64,000 nucleotides of DNA from Microcoleus sp. FACHB-61 (GCA_014695295.1 JACJNY010000010.1:1-64000), one strand, 5' to 3'; shown: positions 27,768 to 36,945, counted from the first letter of the stretch. Translations and numbers: made by a program. The notes: a model not told the origin generated them from the sequence alone.

Positions 27768-28020
27768 ACGCAGATGAGTACACAGGAATTACTCACCAAA
27801 AGCAAAGAAACCAGGTTTTTGGCAAATTCTGCGGGTGTAACAAAGTATTTTCGCAAAAAAACCCGGTTTCTGACTACGCGTGCGTAAGACTTATAAACGT
27901 AAAATATCGTTTACGGTTGTGGCTGAATGATTAAACCGCAGAGAACACAGAGGACACAGAGTCAGAGATTGAGAGAGATGAATAATTTCGATGTCAATGG
28001 ATTTGAGATCGGAACATTTT

Positions 28021-28689
28021 TCATAGCAATCCGCGATAGCGAATAAACACCAACATCACCGCCCACGATCCTAATGCGACTTTGACTGCAACCAGGATAT
28101 TGAGCAAGGGGAGAATGCCACCGCTGAAAAGTGTGCCTAACTCTCCGTGCGGTAACTCATATCCTGACAGAGTGATAACGGACAATACAATGAAAACAAG
28201 TACCGAAACTTTCTCCAAAGTCGCCGCGTGCCAGCGCTGGTAGATTTCTTGCATCCACTGCGGTGATGAGGTAATCGCCACCAAGCCGATCGCAGTTCCG
28301 CCCGCTACACCCGCCGCAAAACCACCCCCTGGACTTAAATGCCCGCGAATTGCTAGTTCGATACCCACCAAGGCCGCAATCGTCGCTCCCAATCGCGCCA
28401 AAATAATCGATGGTTGATCGGTAAACTGATATATGGCGCAGGACGGCTTTTCATTTGCTAGCATAAAACTTGCACCCAAGATGGCGATCGTAAATACCAC
28501 GACTTCAAAGATCGTGTCGTACAGCCGATTTCGCAAAATGATACCGGAAACCGCATTGGGTACTCCACTATCTTGAACAACCAATTCGACGATCGAACTT
28601 TGCTGCGATAAGTCCATTGTTGGATTGGCGATTAGCAGCATTTTGACAAACAGCGCTATCCCTGATAAAAAGTAAACCCACTTCATCAA
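28021..28689 (-). CDS. mrpB: Mrp antiporter subunit B-like (MnhB domain)
   Basis: 222 residues with six hydrophobic segments. The C-terminal half has the MnhB signature RGHLSPGGGFAAGVAGGTAI. The N-terminal half (about 1-95) is an extra membrane region, as often seen in cyanobacterial MrpB. It is last in a leftward operon; its ATG overlaps the stop of the DUF4040 gene by 4 bp. Mrp complexes exchange Na+ (or other cations) for protons across the cytoplasmic membrane. Confidence 0.8.
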   Translation of the reverse strand: MMKWVYFLSGIALFVKMLLIANPTMDLSQQSSIVELVVQDSGVPNAVSGIILRNRLYDTIFEVVVFTIAILGASFMLANEKPSCAIYQFTDQPSIILARLGATIAALVGIELAIRGHLSPGGGFAAGVAGGTAIGLVAITSSPQWMQEIYQRWHAATLEKVSVLVFIVLSVITLSGYELPHGELGTLFSGGILPLLNILVAVKVALGSWAVMLVFIRYRGLL

Positions 28690-29273
28690 TGTTTGTCCTC
28701 TGCGTCTGGTGTATTTACATAGGTTAGGGTTGTCCCCGGTGATGAAAGTTCGGTTTGCATGATGTCGTAGACACGCCGAACTCTGATTGCGGTGTTATAA
28801 AGTTGCGCTTCGCCGCTGTGTTCTAGTTGGTCTTCTGGGGAACAAGCTGCATGAACTTCTTTTTCCATCAGCGCCCGCTGCAATGCCTGTGCACTCGCAT
28901 AGGGAACCAGTTCCAGGCGCATATGGCGTTTCTGAAAAACTGTGCGGATGTCATCTATCAGTTGCTTAAAATGACCTGCGGTTTTGTCGTTTGGTATAGC
29001 ATCGCCCTCTGTCCCCTCTTCGATTACACCCAGACGCAGCACGAGGGATGAACGCACCGTCACTGCATAAAGTGTAATCGCGAGTAGAGTACCCATCAAG
29101 GCTTCGGTCAAGCCCACATCCCCCGCGCCTAAAATTGTATACACCAAGGCGGCGATCGCTCCCAGTACCCCCCGCAGTAGCAATGCGTGGTATGGATTGA
29201 CCTGAAATACCACCATACCAGCAGCTAAGGGTAGCAGAGCGACGAGGACATAAATGTAGCTATTATCGTTCAT
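28686..29273 (-). CDS. Mrp operon protein with MbhD/DUF4040 domain (short MrpA-like)
   Basis: ATG 29273 behind GGGAG gives 195 residues. Three helices (about 5-85) carry ALVYTILGAGDVGLTEALMG, the DUF4040/MbhD signature normally found near the C-terminus of full MrpA. A soluble tail of about 100 residues (KQLIDDIRTVFQKRHMRLEL) follows, with no recognised fold. No full-length MrpA is present in the operon; this short protein probably takes the corresponding structural place (inference from position between mrpG and mrpB). Confidence 0.7.
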   Translation of the reverse strand: MNDNSYIYVLVALLPLAAGMVVFQVNPYHALLLRGVLGAIAALVYTILGAGDVGLTEALMGTLLAITLYAVTVRSSLVLRLGVIEEGTEGDAIPNDKTAGHFKQLIDDIRTVFQKRHMRLELVPYASAQALQRALMEKEVHAACSPEDQLEHSGEAQLYNTAIRVRRVYDIMQTELSSPGTTLTYVNTPDAEDKH

Positions 29274-29550
29274 AGTCACTCCCTGTTTGGGAACAATAGG
29301 CCAACACATATCCCAGCATTGTGTTCCAGATTGCTAAGCAAATGATCGCCAGAATCAGCAGGGGCCATTTATTGGGTATTTTCAGCAGCAATCCAACGAC
29401 TATCGCCATCGAACCCAGCGTATCTGCTACCGAAAGACTGTGCAGTTTATATAAAACCGATCGCTTCCCAAGTAGGAAAGAAGTACCCCAAAACCAGAAA
29501 AAAATCCCTATACCGATGCAGGTATAGCTCAATACATCTATTACGATCAT
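29263..29550 (-). CDS. mrpG: Mrp antiporter subunit G
   Basis: 95 residues, three helices, with KLHSLSVADTLGSMAIVVGL, the MnhG/PhaG core. It overlaps mrpF by 4 bp and the next gene by 11 bp. Small subunit of the Mrp complex, role in assembly or proton path not settled. Confidence 0.8.
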   Translation of the reverse strand: MIVIDVLSYTCIGIGIFFWFWGTSFLLGKRSVLYKLHSLSVADTLGSMAIVVGLLLKIPNKWPLLILAIICLAIWNTMLGYVLAYCSQTGSDYER

Positions 29551-29810
29551 GCTTCAGTGATACGTTTGATTATTTGTGCCAACAACATCAATCCAGCATT
29601 ACCCACACTAAGGATAATCGCCGCCACCACACCAATCATCCAATCATCGCGCCAGACGGATATGACGAGAGCGATGATTGCTGCCTTGGTCGAAATACTG
29701 GCAAACGCCAACATTGTCTGCCAGATATCATGATCTTTCCATACCTCGTACATGGGTATGAGCAGAGCCAAAATCATGGCAATTAAAATCAAGTTGTTTA
29801 AGTTGTTCAA
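29547..29810 (-). CDS. mrpF: Mrp antiporter subunit F
   Basis: 87 residues with three helices. The order IWQTMLAFASISTKAAIIAL, then a short charged turn and GVVAAIILSVGNAGLMLLAQ, matches MnhF/PhaF. It starts 113 bp after mrpE, the only sizeable gap in the operon. Confidence 0.75.
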   Translation of the reverse strand: MNNLNNLILIAMILALLIPMYEVWKDHDIWQTMLAFASISTKAAIIALVISVWRDDWMIGVVAAIILSVGNAGLMLLAQIIKRITEA

Positions 29811-29923
29811 TTGTGTGCACTCCTGATTTTTTCTTACTTAGCTAAATCGGAATTATTCATTTCTCTCTTCTCTTCTCTGACTCTGCGTCAAGAGCGGTTA
29901 AATCCTTCAGAAACAAAGTTTAG

Positions 29924-30307
29924 CTAGGTGTTTGATGTCCGTCGCACTCGGTGTACTTCGTAAAAACCCTCCTCGTGATATTTCACGACAATCGTCTTAG
30001 GAGTAAAAGTGATCAGAAGGACATCTAGGAAGATCAGCAGGGGCGATCGATGGTTTGGCACTTTTTCCATGATCACATCTTCGTGTCTGTGGGGACGGAA
30101 GATGAGTTCAAACGCTTCTAAATAAGCTATCGGAATCGCCATGAAGATTTTACCCAACACCCCCAACCATTCCCTCAAAGGTTCCGAGGGTGCGTAGCTG
30201 CGCGGCAACAGGGCAGCAATGATGATGCCGATCGCAATATTTGCCAAACTAAAATCGGCAGTAAGTAGAAACCAGATCGTCAGTCTTAATATTAGCTGTC
30301 CAATCAT
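29924..30307 (-). CDS. mrpE: Mrp antiporter subunit E
   Basis: 127 residues. N-terminal helices with LTIWFLLTADFSLANIAIGI and a soluble C-terminal domain with LLITFTPKTIVVKYHEEGFY, typical of MnhE. Overlaps mrpD by 4 bp. Confidence 0.8.
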   Translation of the reverse strand: MIGQLILRLTIWFLLTADFSLANIAIGIIIAALLPRSYAPSEPLREWLGVLGKIFMAIPIAYLEAFELIFRPHRHEDVIMEKVPNHRSPLLIFLDVLLITFTPKTIVVKYHEEGFYEVHRVRRTSNT

Positions 30308-31734
30308 TTTGGTAATGCCATCCAGAATAGTAGGAGCGAAATCAAGCTCATAAAACCGACCAAATGATCGAATTCTTCAAGCATACGTGGCAGTTTGATT
30401 GCCGTGCGTTGAAAAATTAGAAAATAGGCTAACCAACCAACGCCGAGGATGGCGATCGCCTTAAGCATATTTTCCAGCGTATAAGCCTGAAGATCAAAAG
30501 CATTGGCTCCAATCAGCCCAGCTAGCAACAGCAACACCGCAGGCCAAAAACCGGGTTTGGCTGCTGTTTGTCCGCCACGAGGTAGAAAGATGAATTTAGC
30601 AAAAGAGATTGCTGTTCCGACTGCTGCGACATTCATCGCGATCGCTTGCCAGGAACCCAAATTCTTCACCGTTAACGTCTTTGCCCCAAAGCCAACCAAC
30701 ATGGGAAAGCCAGAGATTGATAAGCTAGCTATGACTAAGGCAATCCAGATCTTGGTATCGATCGGCTTCTGTTTCAATTCTTTCAGATTACGACTCGGTA
30801 ACGATCCTGCAATCAGAAACAGCGACGATTTGACCAAACCGTGGGCCAGCGCATAAAACCCACCCACGGACGGTGCAGCCAGGATAAAGCCCAACTGCGA
30901 AACCGTGTGAAAAGCCAACATCCGTTTGCTATCTTTTTCTAAAACGGCATAGAACACGCCCAGCAGCGCCGTCCCGACGCCAAAGATTTGGACGATGGGT
31001 GCCACCTCCTCCACCATCAGCGCACAGCGCACGAGGGGATATACCCCCGCTTTGACCACAATCCCTGACAGCAAAGCCGACACAGGCGTTTCTGATTCCG
31101 AGTGAGTTAACGGTAGCCATAACCCCGATACAAAAACACCTCCCTTAACCAAGAGTCCCATAAAGATCAGAGCGATCGCCTCTGGGGGCGCTGCACCCAA
31201 GCCGGCAAAACTAAACGAATGACTTGCCTTATAAACCAGCACGGCACCGACTAGATAAAACAGCATTGCCGTGTTGCTAATAAATAGATAGCGCAAAGCC
31301 ACCCAAATCGATCGATCGGTGCGAGGATAGGCAATCAAGAGAAAAGCCGCAATGCCGCTGACTTCTAACCCCACATATAAACTGATAAAGTCAGTAGAGG
31401 CAAAGGCCGCATTCAGGCTGCCGTGTACCATCAGAATCTGTGCATAAAAAAATGCCGTCTTATCTGTGGGCCAACAGTAGATAATCACCGCTGCTGTGAC
31501 TAAGGCATTGGTTAAGATGAAAAAGCCGCTCAAGCGATCGACTAACAACGTGACACTGAAATTATCCAGTAACTCCAGCGTCACCGCTGACGGGATAGCA
31601 AAAAGCAGGAACCCATAGGCAGCGGAGACGAGCGCTCCGAATATTGCGAGATACTTGTCAAGCTTCGGAATCAAATAAATACTAAACCCGACAAAAAACG
31701 GGAGTCCAATCCAGGCTAGCGTCAGGGTATTCAT
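30304..31734 (-). CDS. mrpD: Mrp antiporter subunit D (NuoM/NuoN-like)
   Basis: 476 residues with about 13-14 helices. Key charged residues in transmembrane parts are visible: the Glu of SLYVGLEVSGIAAF and the Lys of GLLVKGGVFVSGLWLPLTHS (also H-S-E-S), matching the proton-channel core shared with complex I antiporter-like subunits. In Mrp complexes this is a main ion-translocating subunit. Only one such subunit is encoded here; many Mrp operons have both MrpA and MrpD, and some cyanobacteria have two D-type genes. Confidence 0.9.
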   Translation of the reverse strand: MNTLTLAWIGLPFFVGFSIYLIPKLDKYLAIFGALVSAAYGFLLFAIPSAVTLELLDNFSVTLLVDRLSGFFILTNALVTAAVIIYCWPTDKTAFFYAQILMVHGSLNAAFASTDFISLYVGLEVSGIAAFLLIAYPRTDRSIWVALRYLFISNTAMLFYLVGAVLVYKASHSFSFAGLGAAPPEAIALIFMGLLVKGGVFVSGLWLPLTHSESETPVSALLSGIVVKAGVYPLVRCALMVEEVAPIVQIFGVGTALLGVFYAVLEKDSKRMLAFHTVSQLGFILAAPSVGGFYALAHGLVKSSLFLIAGSLPSRNLKELKQKPIDTKIWIALVIASLSISGFPMLVGFGAKTLTVKNLGSWQAIAMNVAAVGTAISFAKFIFLPRGGQTAAKPGFWPAVLLLLAGLIGANAFDLQAYTLENMLKAIAILGVGWLAYFLIFQRTAIKLPRMLEEFDHLVGFMSLISLLLFWMALPK

Positions 31735-32066
31735 GGGGTATTATTCATCTCGATTTCGTTACTTTCTAATGTCGGATTATCTCGGGCCAGCTTCATCACA
31801 CTGACCAGCATTAAAGCCTGAATCGAAAAGCCGATCACGATCGCCGTTAAGATCACCGCCTGGGGAACCGGATCGGCGTAAGCGACATTTTTCCCCTTTG
31901 AAATAATTGGTGTCAGCCAGCCTTCTCGCGATGCCACCACCACGTAATAGGCTATAACCCCTGTACTCATGACATCCATACAGACGATTTTCATGATCAG
32001 GTTCTTTTTAAAGATGATACCAAAAAATCCGCAAAATACTGTTGCCAATACCAATCCTTCTAACAT
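31731..32066 (-). CDS. mrpC: Mrp antiporter subunit C (NuoK-like)
   Basis: 111 residues, three helices. DPVPQAVILTAIVIGFSIQALML is the MnhC/NuoK signature, and the first helix has GFFGIIFKKNLIMKIVCMDV. First gene of the leftward operon, overlapping mrpD by 4 bp. Confidence 0.88.
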   Translation of the reverse strand: MLEGLVLATVFCGFFGIIFKKNLIMKIVCMDVMSTGVIAYYVVVASREGWLTPIISKGKNVAYADPVPQAVILTAIVIGFSIQALMLVSVMKLARDNPTLESNEIEMNNTP

Positions 32067-32237
32067 GGAAATTGCGTGTTGGATAAGGGGTTTTGGTTAT
32101 TATATTTGAAGAAACGTATATTAGCTCTAATGAGACTTAGACATTTTCTAGCCCCTAAAAGACCTGAAAAGCTGTCTAGGTAAGGGAAAGAGTTTGATGC
32201 TCCGTCATATCAATTCCGGTTGCACGAGCAAAATGAT

Positions 32238-32291
32238 TGTTGACTGTTGACTGTTGACTGTTGACTGTTGGCTGTTGACTGTTGGCTGTTA
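32238..32291. repeat. Heptanucleotide tandem array (TGTTGAC type)
   Basis: About seven units of TGTTGAC with TGTTGGC variants, in register. Such short tandemly repeated heptamers (STRR) are known from filamentous cyanobacteria. Confidence 0.85.
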
Positions 32292-32313
32292 AGTGTCAGT
32301 CGAAAAACTGAAT

Positions 32314-32358
32314 GAGTGTTGAGTGTTGAGTGTTGAGTGTTGAGTGTTGAGTGTTGAC
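32314..32358. repeat. Heptanucleotide tandem array (TGTTGAG type)
   Basis: Six units of GAGTGTT in register, ending in GTTGACTC; differs from the array 25 bp to its left by one base per unit. Confidence 0.85.
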
Positions 32359-32610
32359 TCGATTTTACGCCCGACGATGAAGCGCGGATTTGATATCAGA
32401 GGTGAAACCCTTGTCAATTCAACACTGAGCCCAATTCAAGCTCAAACCCTTTACCTGTCTTAGTTTGTAGTCATTGTTGACGTGATTTTTGTCTAAGTCG
32501 CGTTAGCGAATATGTGGCCTACAACGAAGTCTGAGCGTCCATCAAACCCGGTTTCAGATCACTCCTGCGTCCAGGACAGTTCAATTTAACTGGGGCGAAC
32601 GTCACTAAGT

Positions 32611-33876
32611 TCAATCATTCCGCAAAGCTGCGATCGGATCTAAGCGAGCCGCATTCCGAGCCGGCAATACTCCAGCTAACAACCCGACGGTAAAAGACAG
32701 CCCAAAACCTGCTGCGATCGACCATACAGAAACCACAAACGGAAATTTGAACGCTGTCGAAGCCCCAAAGGCGATCGCAATTCCCAACCCAATACCCGCC
32801 GTTCCCCCCACCGTGGAAACTAAAATAGATTCCGCCATAAATTGAATTAGAATTGCTGCATTAGTAGCGCCTACGGCTTTGCGAATCCCGATTTCCTTAG
32901 TGCGTTCCACAACAGACACCAACATAATATTAGCAATACCGATGCCACCAACCACCAAAGAAATTCCGGCGATCGCTCCGATCATAACCGTAAATAAACC
33001 TATCACATTGCTAAAAGTATTAACGATTTCAGCTTGATTTACAACTCGAAAATCATCCGGTTGTGGCGGATAAATATTGTGGCGCAAGCGCATGATATTT
33101 TCTACTTGAAATTGAGCATCCGCTAAATCCGCTTCGCCCGCAGTTTCTAACCAAAAACCCGAGATCGCAATCCCCGCTAAAGAATTTCTCCCCACAATCC
33201 GCGAAGACATATTTTTGAGGGGAATATACACTCGATCGTCCTGATCGGTTCCCCCTACAGACCCCTTGCTTTCCATCACTCCAATGACCTTGTAGCGGTT
33301 TCCCTGAATGCGAATATCGGAGGAGAGCGCATTAGCTCCGGCTCCAAAAAGTTCGTCCCGCACCTTAGAACCGAGGACAACTACTGGCTCAGCAGCATTC
33401 AATTCATCCTCGTTAAAAAACCGTCCTTCTTGGGGTTGAATGTTCTTCACATCGGGATAGTTTAAATCCGTTCCCAAAATAGCAGTAAATGAATTTTGTC
33501 CGCCATAAACGACTTGCACTTGGCGCTGCAAATAAGCCGAAATCGCCTTAACTGCGGGAGCTTGTTTGCCGATCGCCCTAGCGTCATCCCAAGTAAGGGT
33601 AGTAGCAGAACCGCTTCCCTGACTGACACCGCCCGATCGCGAAGCGCCGGATAAAACCAACAGCACATTTGTACCCAAAGCCTTTAACTGTTCTTCAGTT
33701 GATTTTTGTACTCCCTGTCCCACCGAAGTAATGGCAATTACCGAAGATATCCCAATAATTACGCCCAGCATAGTTAAACTGGTACGCAACTTATTATTCC
33801 ACAGCGCCTCTGTCGCCATGAAGGCGATTTGAACGTTAGAGATTTTGTTGGTGCGGGGGCGAGTCTGTAATTTCAT
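32611..33876 (-). CDS. MacB-type ABC transporter permease (FtsX fold)
   Basis: ATG 33876 gives 421 residues. The N-terminal helix RTSLTMLGVIIGISSVIAIT, a periplasmic domain of about 220 residues and three C-terminal helices (VIGLFTVMIGAIAGISLVVG, ERTKEIGIRKAVGATNAAIL, then GFGLSFTVGLLAGVLPARNA) match MacB/LolC-type permeases. No ATPase domain is fused, and no ATP-binding gene lies next to it. The HlyD-type adaptor upstream makes this a MacAB-like export pair; the missing ATPase must be encoded elsewhere. Confidence 0.88.
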   Translation of the reverse strand: MKLQTRPRTNKISNVQIAFMATEALWNNKLRTSLTMLGVIIGISSVIAITSVGQGVQKSTEEQLKALGTNVLLVLSGASRSGGVSQGSGSATTLTWDDARAIGKQAPAVKAISAYLQRQVQVVYGGQNSFTAILGTDLNYPDVKNIQPQEGRFFNEDELNAAEPVVVLGSKVRDELFGAGANALSSDIRIQGNRYKVIGVMESKGSVGGTDQDDRVYIPLKNMSSRIVGRNSLAGIAISGFWLETAGEADLADAQFQVENIMRLRHNIYPPQPDDFRVVNQAEIVNTFSNVIGLFTVMIGAIAGISLVVGGIGIANIMLVSVVERTKEIGIRKAVGATNAAILIQFMAESILVSTVGGTAGIGLGIAIAFGASTAFKFPFVVSVWSIAAGFGLSFTVGLLAGVLPARNAARLDPIAALRND

Positions 33877-33886
33877 GTTATTAGTG

Positions 33887-33972
33887 ATTGGGCATTGGGC
33901 ATAGGGCATTGGGCATTGGGCATCGGGCAATTAAAACTTTCTTTCTTCTTCCTTCTTCCTTCTTCCTTCTTC
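33887..33972. repeat. Heptamer arrays (GGGCATT and TTCCTTC types)
   Basis: About six GGGCATT-like units at 33887-33929 and several CTTCCTT units at 33941-33972, in the spacer between adaptor and permease genes. In other orientation these resemble the other heptamer arrays in this window. Confidence 0.75.
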
Positions 33973-34019
33973 TCCTTCGCGCCCTTCGCGCCTTCGCGGT
34001 TCAATAAAAAATCAAAACC

Positions 34020-35840
34020 CTAACGCAAGCGCGTTCCGCCACCAGGTTGCAAACCCGGAATCGGGCCCGACGATGGATTTTGGGATCTAGGCCGCAATCC
34101 GGGGGGGGAACTCATCAGCACTTTTTCATTTCCTTTCAAACCCGATCGCACTTCCGTCTTGTCATCCACCGTCATACCAGTCTTAATCGGCATAAAAGCA
34201 GGTTTGCCATCTTCTCCACCCGGAACATAAACCCCTGTTTCCCTTTGTTGGCGGACAATTGCCGCAGTCGGGACTACCAAAACATTTTTGAGTTCACCAG
34301 CCTTAAACTCAACATTCACATTCATGCCCGATCGCAGCATTTGTTGATCGTCATTAATAATTGCCGCTTTTACCTCAAAACTTGTCACATTTTGCTGGAC
34401 GATCGACTGAGGCGAAATTTGAGTGATTTTACCTGCAAAAGTCTTTCCCGCAAAAGCATCGGCTTGAATAGATGCAGCCTGGCCGATCTGAATCTGAGAA
34501 ATATTAGTTTCTGCTACGTTTGCTACTAATTGATTTTTTGAAGCTAAGGACAAAATCGAAGAAGAAGTCGCCGAAGAAACGGCACTACCTGCCGTCGTGG
34601 GAGTCACAAAAGCGCCCGGATCGGCGTACTTGCGGGTGACAGTGCCGCTGAAAGGAGCCCGCAGCACAGTGTCGTCGATCAGCGCTTGAACGCTTTGCAG
34701 GCTGCCTCTAGCGGCGAGAACTTGGGCCCGGGCTTGGGCGATGTCTTCGGGGCGAGAACCAGCTTCTAGCAGCGCCAAAGCTTGCTGTTTTTGCTCGACG
34801 GCGGCCTGCCCCGCAGCGATGTCTTCCGGGCGTGCGCCCGATCGCGCCAGGGCCAAAGCTTGCCGTTTTTGCTCGACAGCGGCCCGCCCTGCTGCGATGT
34901 CTTCAGGGCGTGCGCCCGATCGCGCCAGGGTCAAAGCTTGCCGTTTTTGCTCGACTGCAGCCCGCGCCGAAGCGATTTCTTCGGGGCGAGCACCGGCTTG
35001 CAGCAAAGCTACAGCTTGTTCGGCTTGCCTGACTTGCGTTTGAGCTCGATCGCGCTCGGTGCGGGAGTTGTTGACAATTTGCAAAGCAATGGCTCCGGCA
35101 TTATAGAGTTCCTGATTTCTCTGAAAGTCTTCCTCAGCTTGGTTTGTGGCGTATTCGGCATCTCTGAGTTTGGCGATCGCTTGGGCGATGTCTTCAGGCC
35201 GATTGCCCTTAAGCAATTTTTGTAAATTTGCCTGTTGTTCAGCTAGTTGTGCCTCGGCTACGGCAATATCCTGGGTTCGATTGCCGTTGAGCAATTTTTG
35301 CAGCGTTGCCTGTTGCTCAGCTAGTTGTGCCTCAGCTACAGCAATGTCTTGGGTTCGATTGCCGTTGAGCAATTTTTCCAGACTTGCCTGTTGTTCTGCT
35401 AACACTGCCTTAGCCACAGCAATGTCCTGGGTTCGAGTGCCGTTGAGCAATTTTTCCAGGTTTGCTTCCGCGGCTGCGAGTTGTCCGCGAGTTTGGGTAA
35501 GTTGCCCTTGGAGGTTGGAGTCGTCCATGTAGGCGAGAATCTGCCCTTTTTCCACCGTATCTCCTTCCTTGACAAGCAAACTTTTGAGCATTCCTGAAGT
35601 TTTGGGGCTGACGTTAACTGAACGTTCGGGCACAATTGTGCCGTTTGCCGAAATTGTAATCGGCAGGTTCACCCTTTCGACAGCAACGGTTTTTTCCTTG
35701 CGTCTGGTTTCGCGGCTGGATTTGACTGTGAGTTGGCTGTAAGCTGTGTAGCCGACTCCTGCAACCAGGGAAGCGGCCAGGAGTCCGCTAAGCCAGGGAG
35801 TCAGCTCTTTTTTAATGTGAAAGTGCTTTACTAAGTACAT
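34020..35840 (-). CDS. HlyD/MacA-type periplasmic adaptor with expanded coiled-coil hairpin
   Basis: 606 residues from ATG 35840. Membrane helix about 15-36; half lipoyl motif GTIVPERSVNVSPKTSGMLK (about 68-87); then two long coiled-coil arms; second lipoyl half RAPFSGTVTRKYADPG (about 394-409); beta-barrel and C-terminal domain; Pro/Gly-rich tail. Each arm has three complete 26-residue repeats: RTQDIAVAEAQLAEQQ type at 136-213 and RPEDIAAGRAAVEQKR type at 285-362. Family members usually have a shorter hairpin. It should bridge the inner-membrane permease downstream to an outer-membrane partner. The repeats are nearly identical at DNA level (35202-35435 and 34755-34988). Confidence 0.88.
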   Translation of the reverse strand: MYLVKHFHIKKELTPWLSGLLAASLVAGVGYTAYSQLTVKSSRETRRKEKTVAVERVNLPITISANGTIVPERSVNVSPKTSGMLKSLLVKEGDTVEKGQILAYMDDSNLQGQLTQTRGQLAAAEANLEKLLNGTRTQDIAVAKAVLAEQQASLEKLLNGNRTQDIAVAEAQLAEQQATLQKLLNGNRTQDIAVAEAQLAEQQANLQKLLKGNRPEDIAQAIAKLRDAEYATNQAEEDFQRNQELYNAGAIALQIVNNSRTERDRAQTQVRQAEQAVALLQAGARPEEIASARAAVEQKRQALTLARSGARPEDIAAGRAAVEQKRQALALARSGARPEDIAAGQAAVEQKQQALALLEAGSRPEDIAQARAQVLAARGSLQSVQALIDDTVLRAPFSGTVTRKYADPGAFVTPTTAGSAVSSATSSSILSLASKNQLVANVAETNISQIQIGQAASIQADAFAGKTFAGKITQISPQSIVQQNVTSFEVKAAIINDDQQMLRSGMNVNVEFKAGELKNVLVVPTAAIVRQQRETGVYVPGGEDGKPAFMPIKTGMTVDDKTEVRSGLKGNEKVLMSSPPGLRPRSQNPSSGPIPGLQPGGGTRLR

Positions 35841-36226
35841 ATAAATTAGACCTGATGGGTCTGTCTTGAATTTAGACCGATCGGGAACAGAAAACGTTCA
35901 ATTGAAGTCTGACTAACTTTTTTAGTTGGTGGTGGTGCCAAGTCACTCACTGTCCTGGACGACATAAACATGACTCTAGAGAACCTCACGCTAAATTTGA
36001 ACCCACCTTCGGCACCCGCGAGCGTGTCACACAACGAATTTTGGGATGAGTGAGCATTTTGGGCTGGCGATCGCCAAAATAATTTTTTGTACGTTGTATA
36101 ACAAGTAACTTGATTTGTTCTCAAACTTCCAAAAAAAACGATTGTGATAGTAGAGGGTGCAAAATTTGGATGAGATTATCAGTTGGGTAAATAGTTTGAG
36201 ATTACTCGTCAAAGTTAAGACTAAAT
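35841..36226. other. Gene-free divergent spacer
   Basis: Between the leftward adaptor gene and the rightward YaaW-like gene. No convincing ORF, repeat or RNA gene; promoters of both neighbours are expected here. Confidence 0.4.
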
Positions 36227-36883
36227 ATGCAAGAATTTTACGAAATCGTCAGTTTAGCTACAAAAGAGCAACGCCAAAACTTAGCAGAGTTGACCAATTC
36301 AGGATTTGGTAGTTCCTCTGAAATTCTTTGCAATCACATACGGTATTTGAGGTGCGGGAGTATTGGTCAGCTTTTCTGGAACAGCTCTTGGAAACAAATT
36401 GTCACAGATGTTGCCGATCGCATTGGTATTGATTGGTCTGACGTTTTTAACGGTCGTACATGGCTTGAGTTATCAACTCAAGAAATTGAAGGTGCTGTCG
36501 TTGTTAAGCTATTTCAGAATATGTTGGATCAGCTTACACCAGAGCAACGACAACAAATTATTATGGATCTCAGACGAGAGAGCGATGACCCTAATCTTGA
36601 AGGTTTCCTTTTAAGTGGTGGTGCAATGTTTGCAGCAAAGATGAGTGGTTTTGGGGTGTACTTGTTGGCAAGCACTGTACTAGGTAGTCTCACAAGTGCT
36701 TTGGGGATTGCCTTGCCCTTTGCAGTTTACATGGGTGTGAGCCAAACTCTTGCATTTGTACTCGGTCCTGTAGGGTGGGCAGCACTAGCAGGAAGTGTAT
36801 TATTTTCGATTAATCAACCCAATTGGAATCGTCTAGGGTTGTCTGTTATATACATCTCAACGCTTCGGTATTCCACAACCTAA
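36227..36883 (+). CDS. YaaW-like (UPF0174) protein
   Basis: 218 residues from ATG 36227. The order of blocks (EILCNHIRYLRCGSIGQLFW, WKQIVTDVADRIGIDWSDVF, STQEIEGAVVVKLFQNMLDQ, then a hydrophobic Gly/Ala-rich part about 125-195 and VIYISTLR at the end) agrees with YaaW/UPF0174 proteins. Two C-terminal hydrophobic segments suggest membrane association. Function is unknown. No operon partner is evident on this strand. Confidence 0.65.
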   Translation: MQEFYEIVSLATKEQRQNLAELTNSGFGSSSEILCNHIRYLRCGSIGQLFWNSSWKQIVTDVADRIGIDWSDVFNGRTWLELSTQEIEGAVVVKLFQNMLDQLTPEQRQQIIMDLRRESDDPNLEGFLLSGGAMFAAKMSGFGVYLLASTVLGSLTSALGIALPFAVYMGVSQTLAFVLGPVGWAALAGSVLFSINQPNWNRLGLSVIYISTLRYSTT

Positions 36884-36945
36884 CAAGCACTTGCACCGGA
36901 ACGGAGGTATACGCTAATAGTATGGTGGGTGAGTTAGAGAGATTT

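Larger units (their letters stand above)
32067..32610. other. Intergenic region with two heptamer arrays
   Basis: No gene seen. It contains the promoter side of the Mrp operon and, further right, two tandem arrays (32238-32291 and 32314-32358). Confidence 0.6.

Noticed and set aside
32238..32358. Possible CRISPR or iteron origin
   Set aside because: Uninterrupted 7-bp units without spacers, and no replication initiator gene nearby.
34741..35532. Several plus-strand frames opposite the HlyD repeats
   Set aside because: They mirror the 78-bp repeats of the real gene and have no ribosome-binding site or family features.
35846..36124. 92-codon minus-strand frame in the spacer upstream of the HlyD gene
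   Set aside because: Composition is not protein-like, there is no ribosome-binding site and no recognised family.
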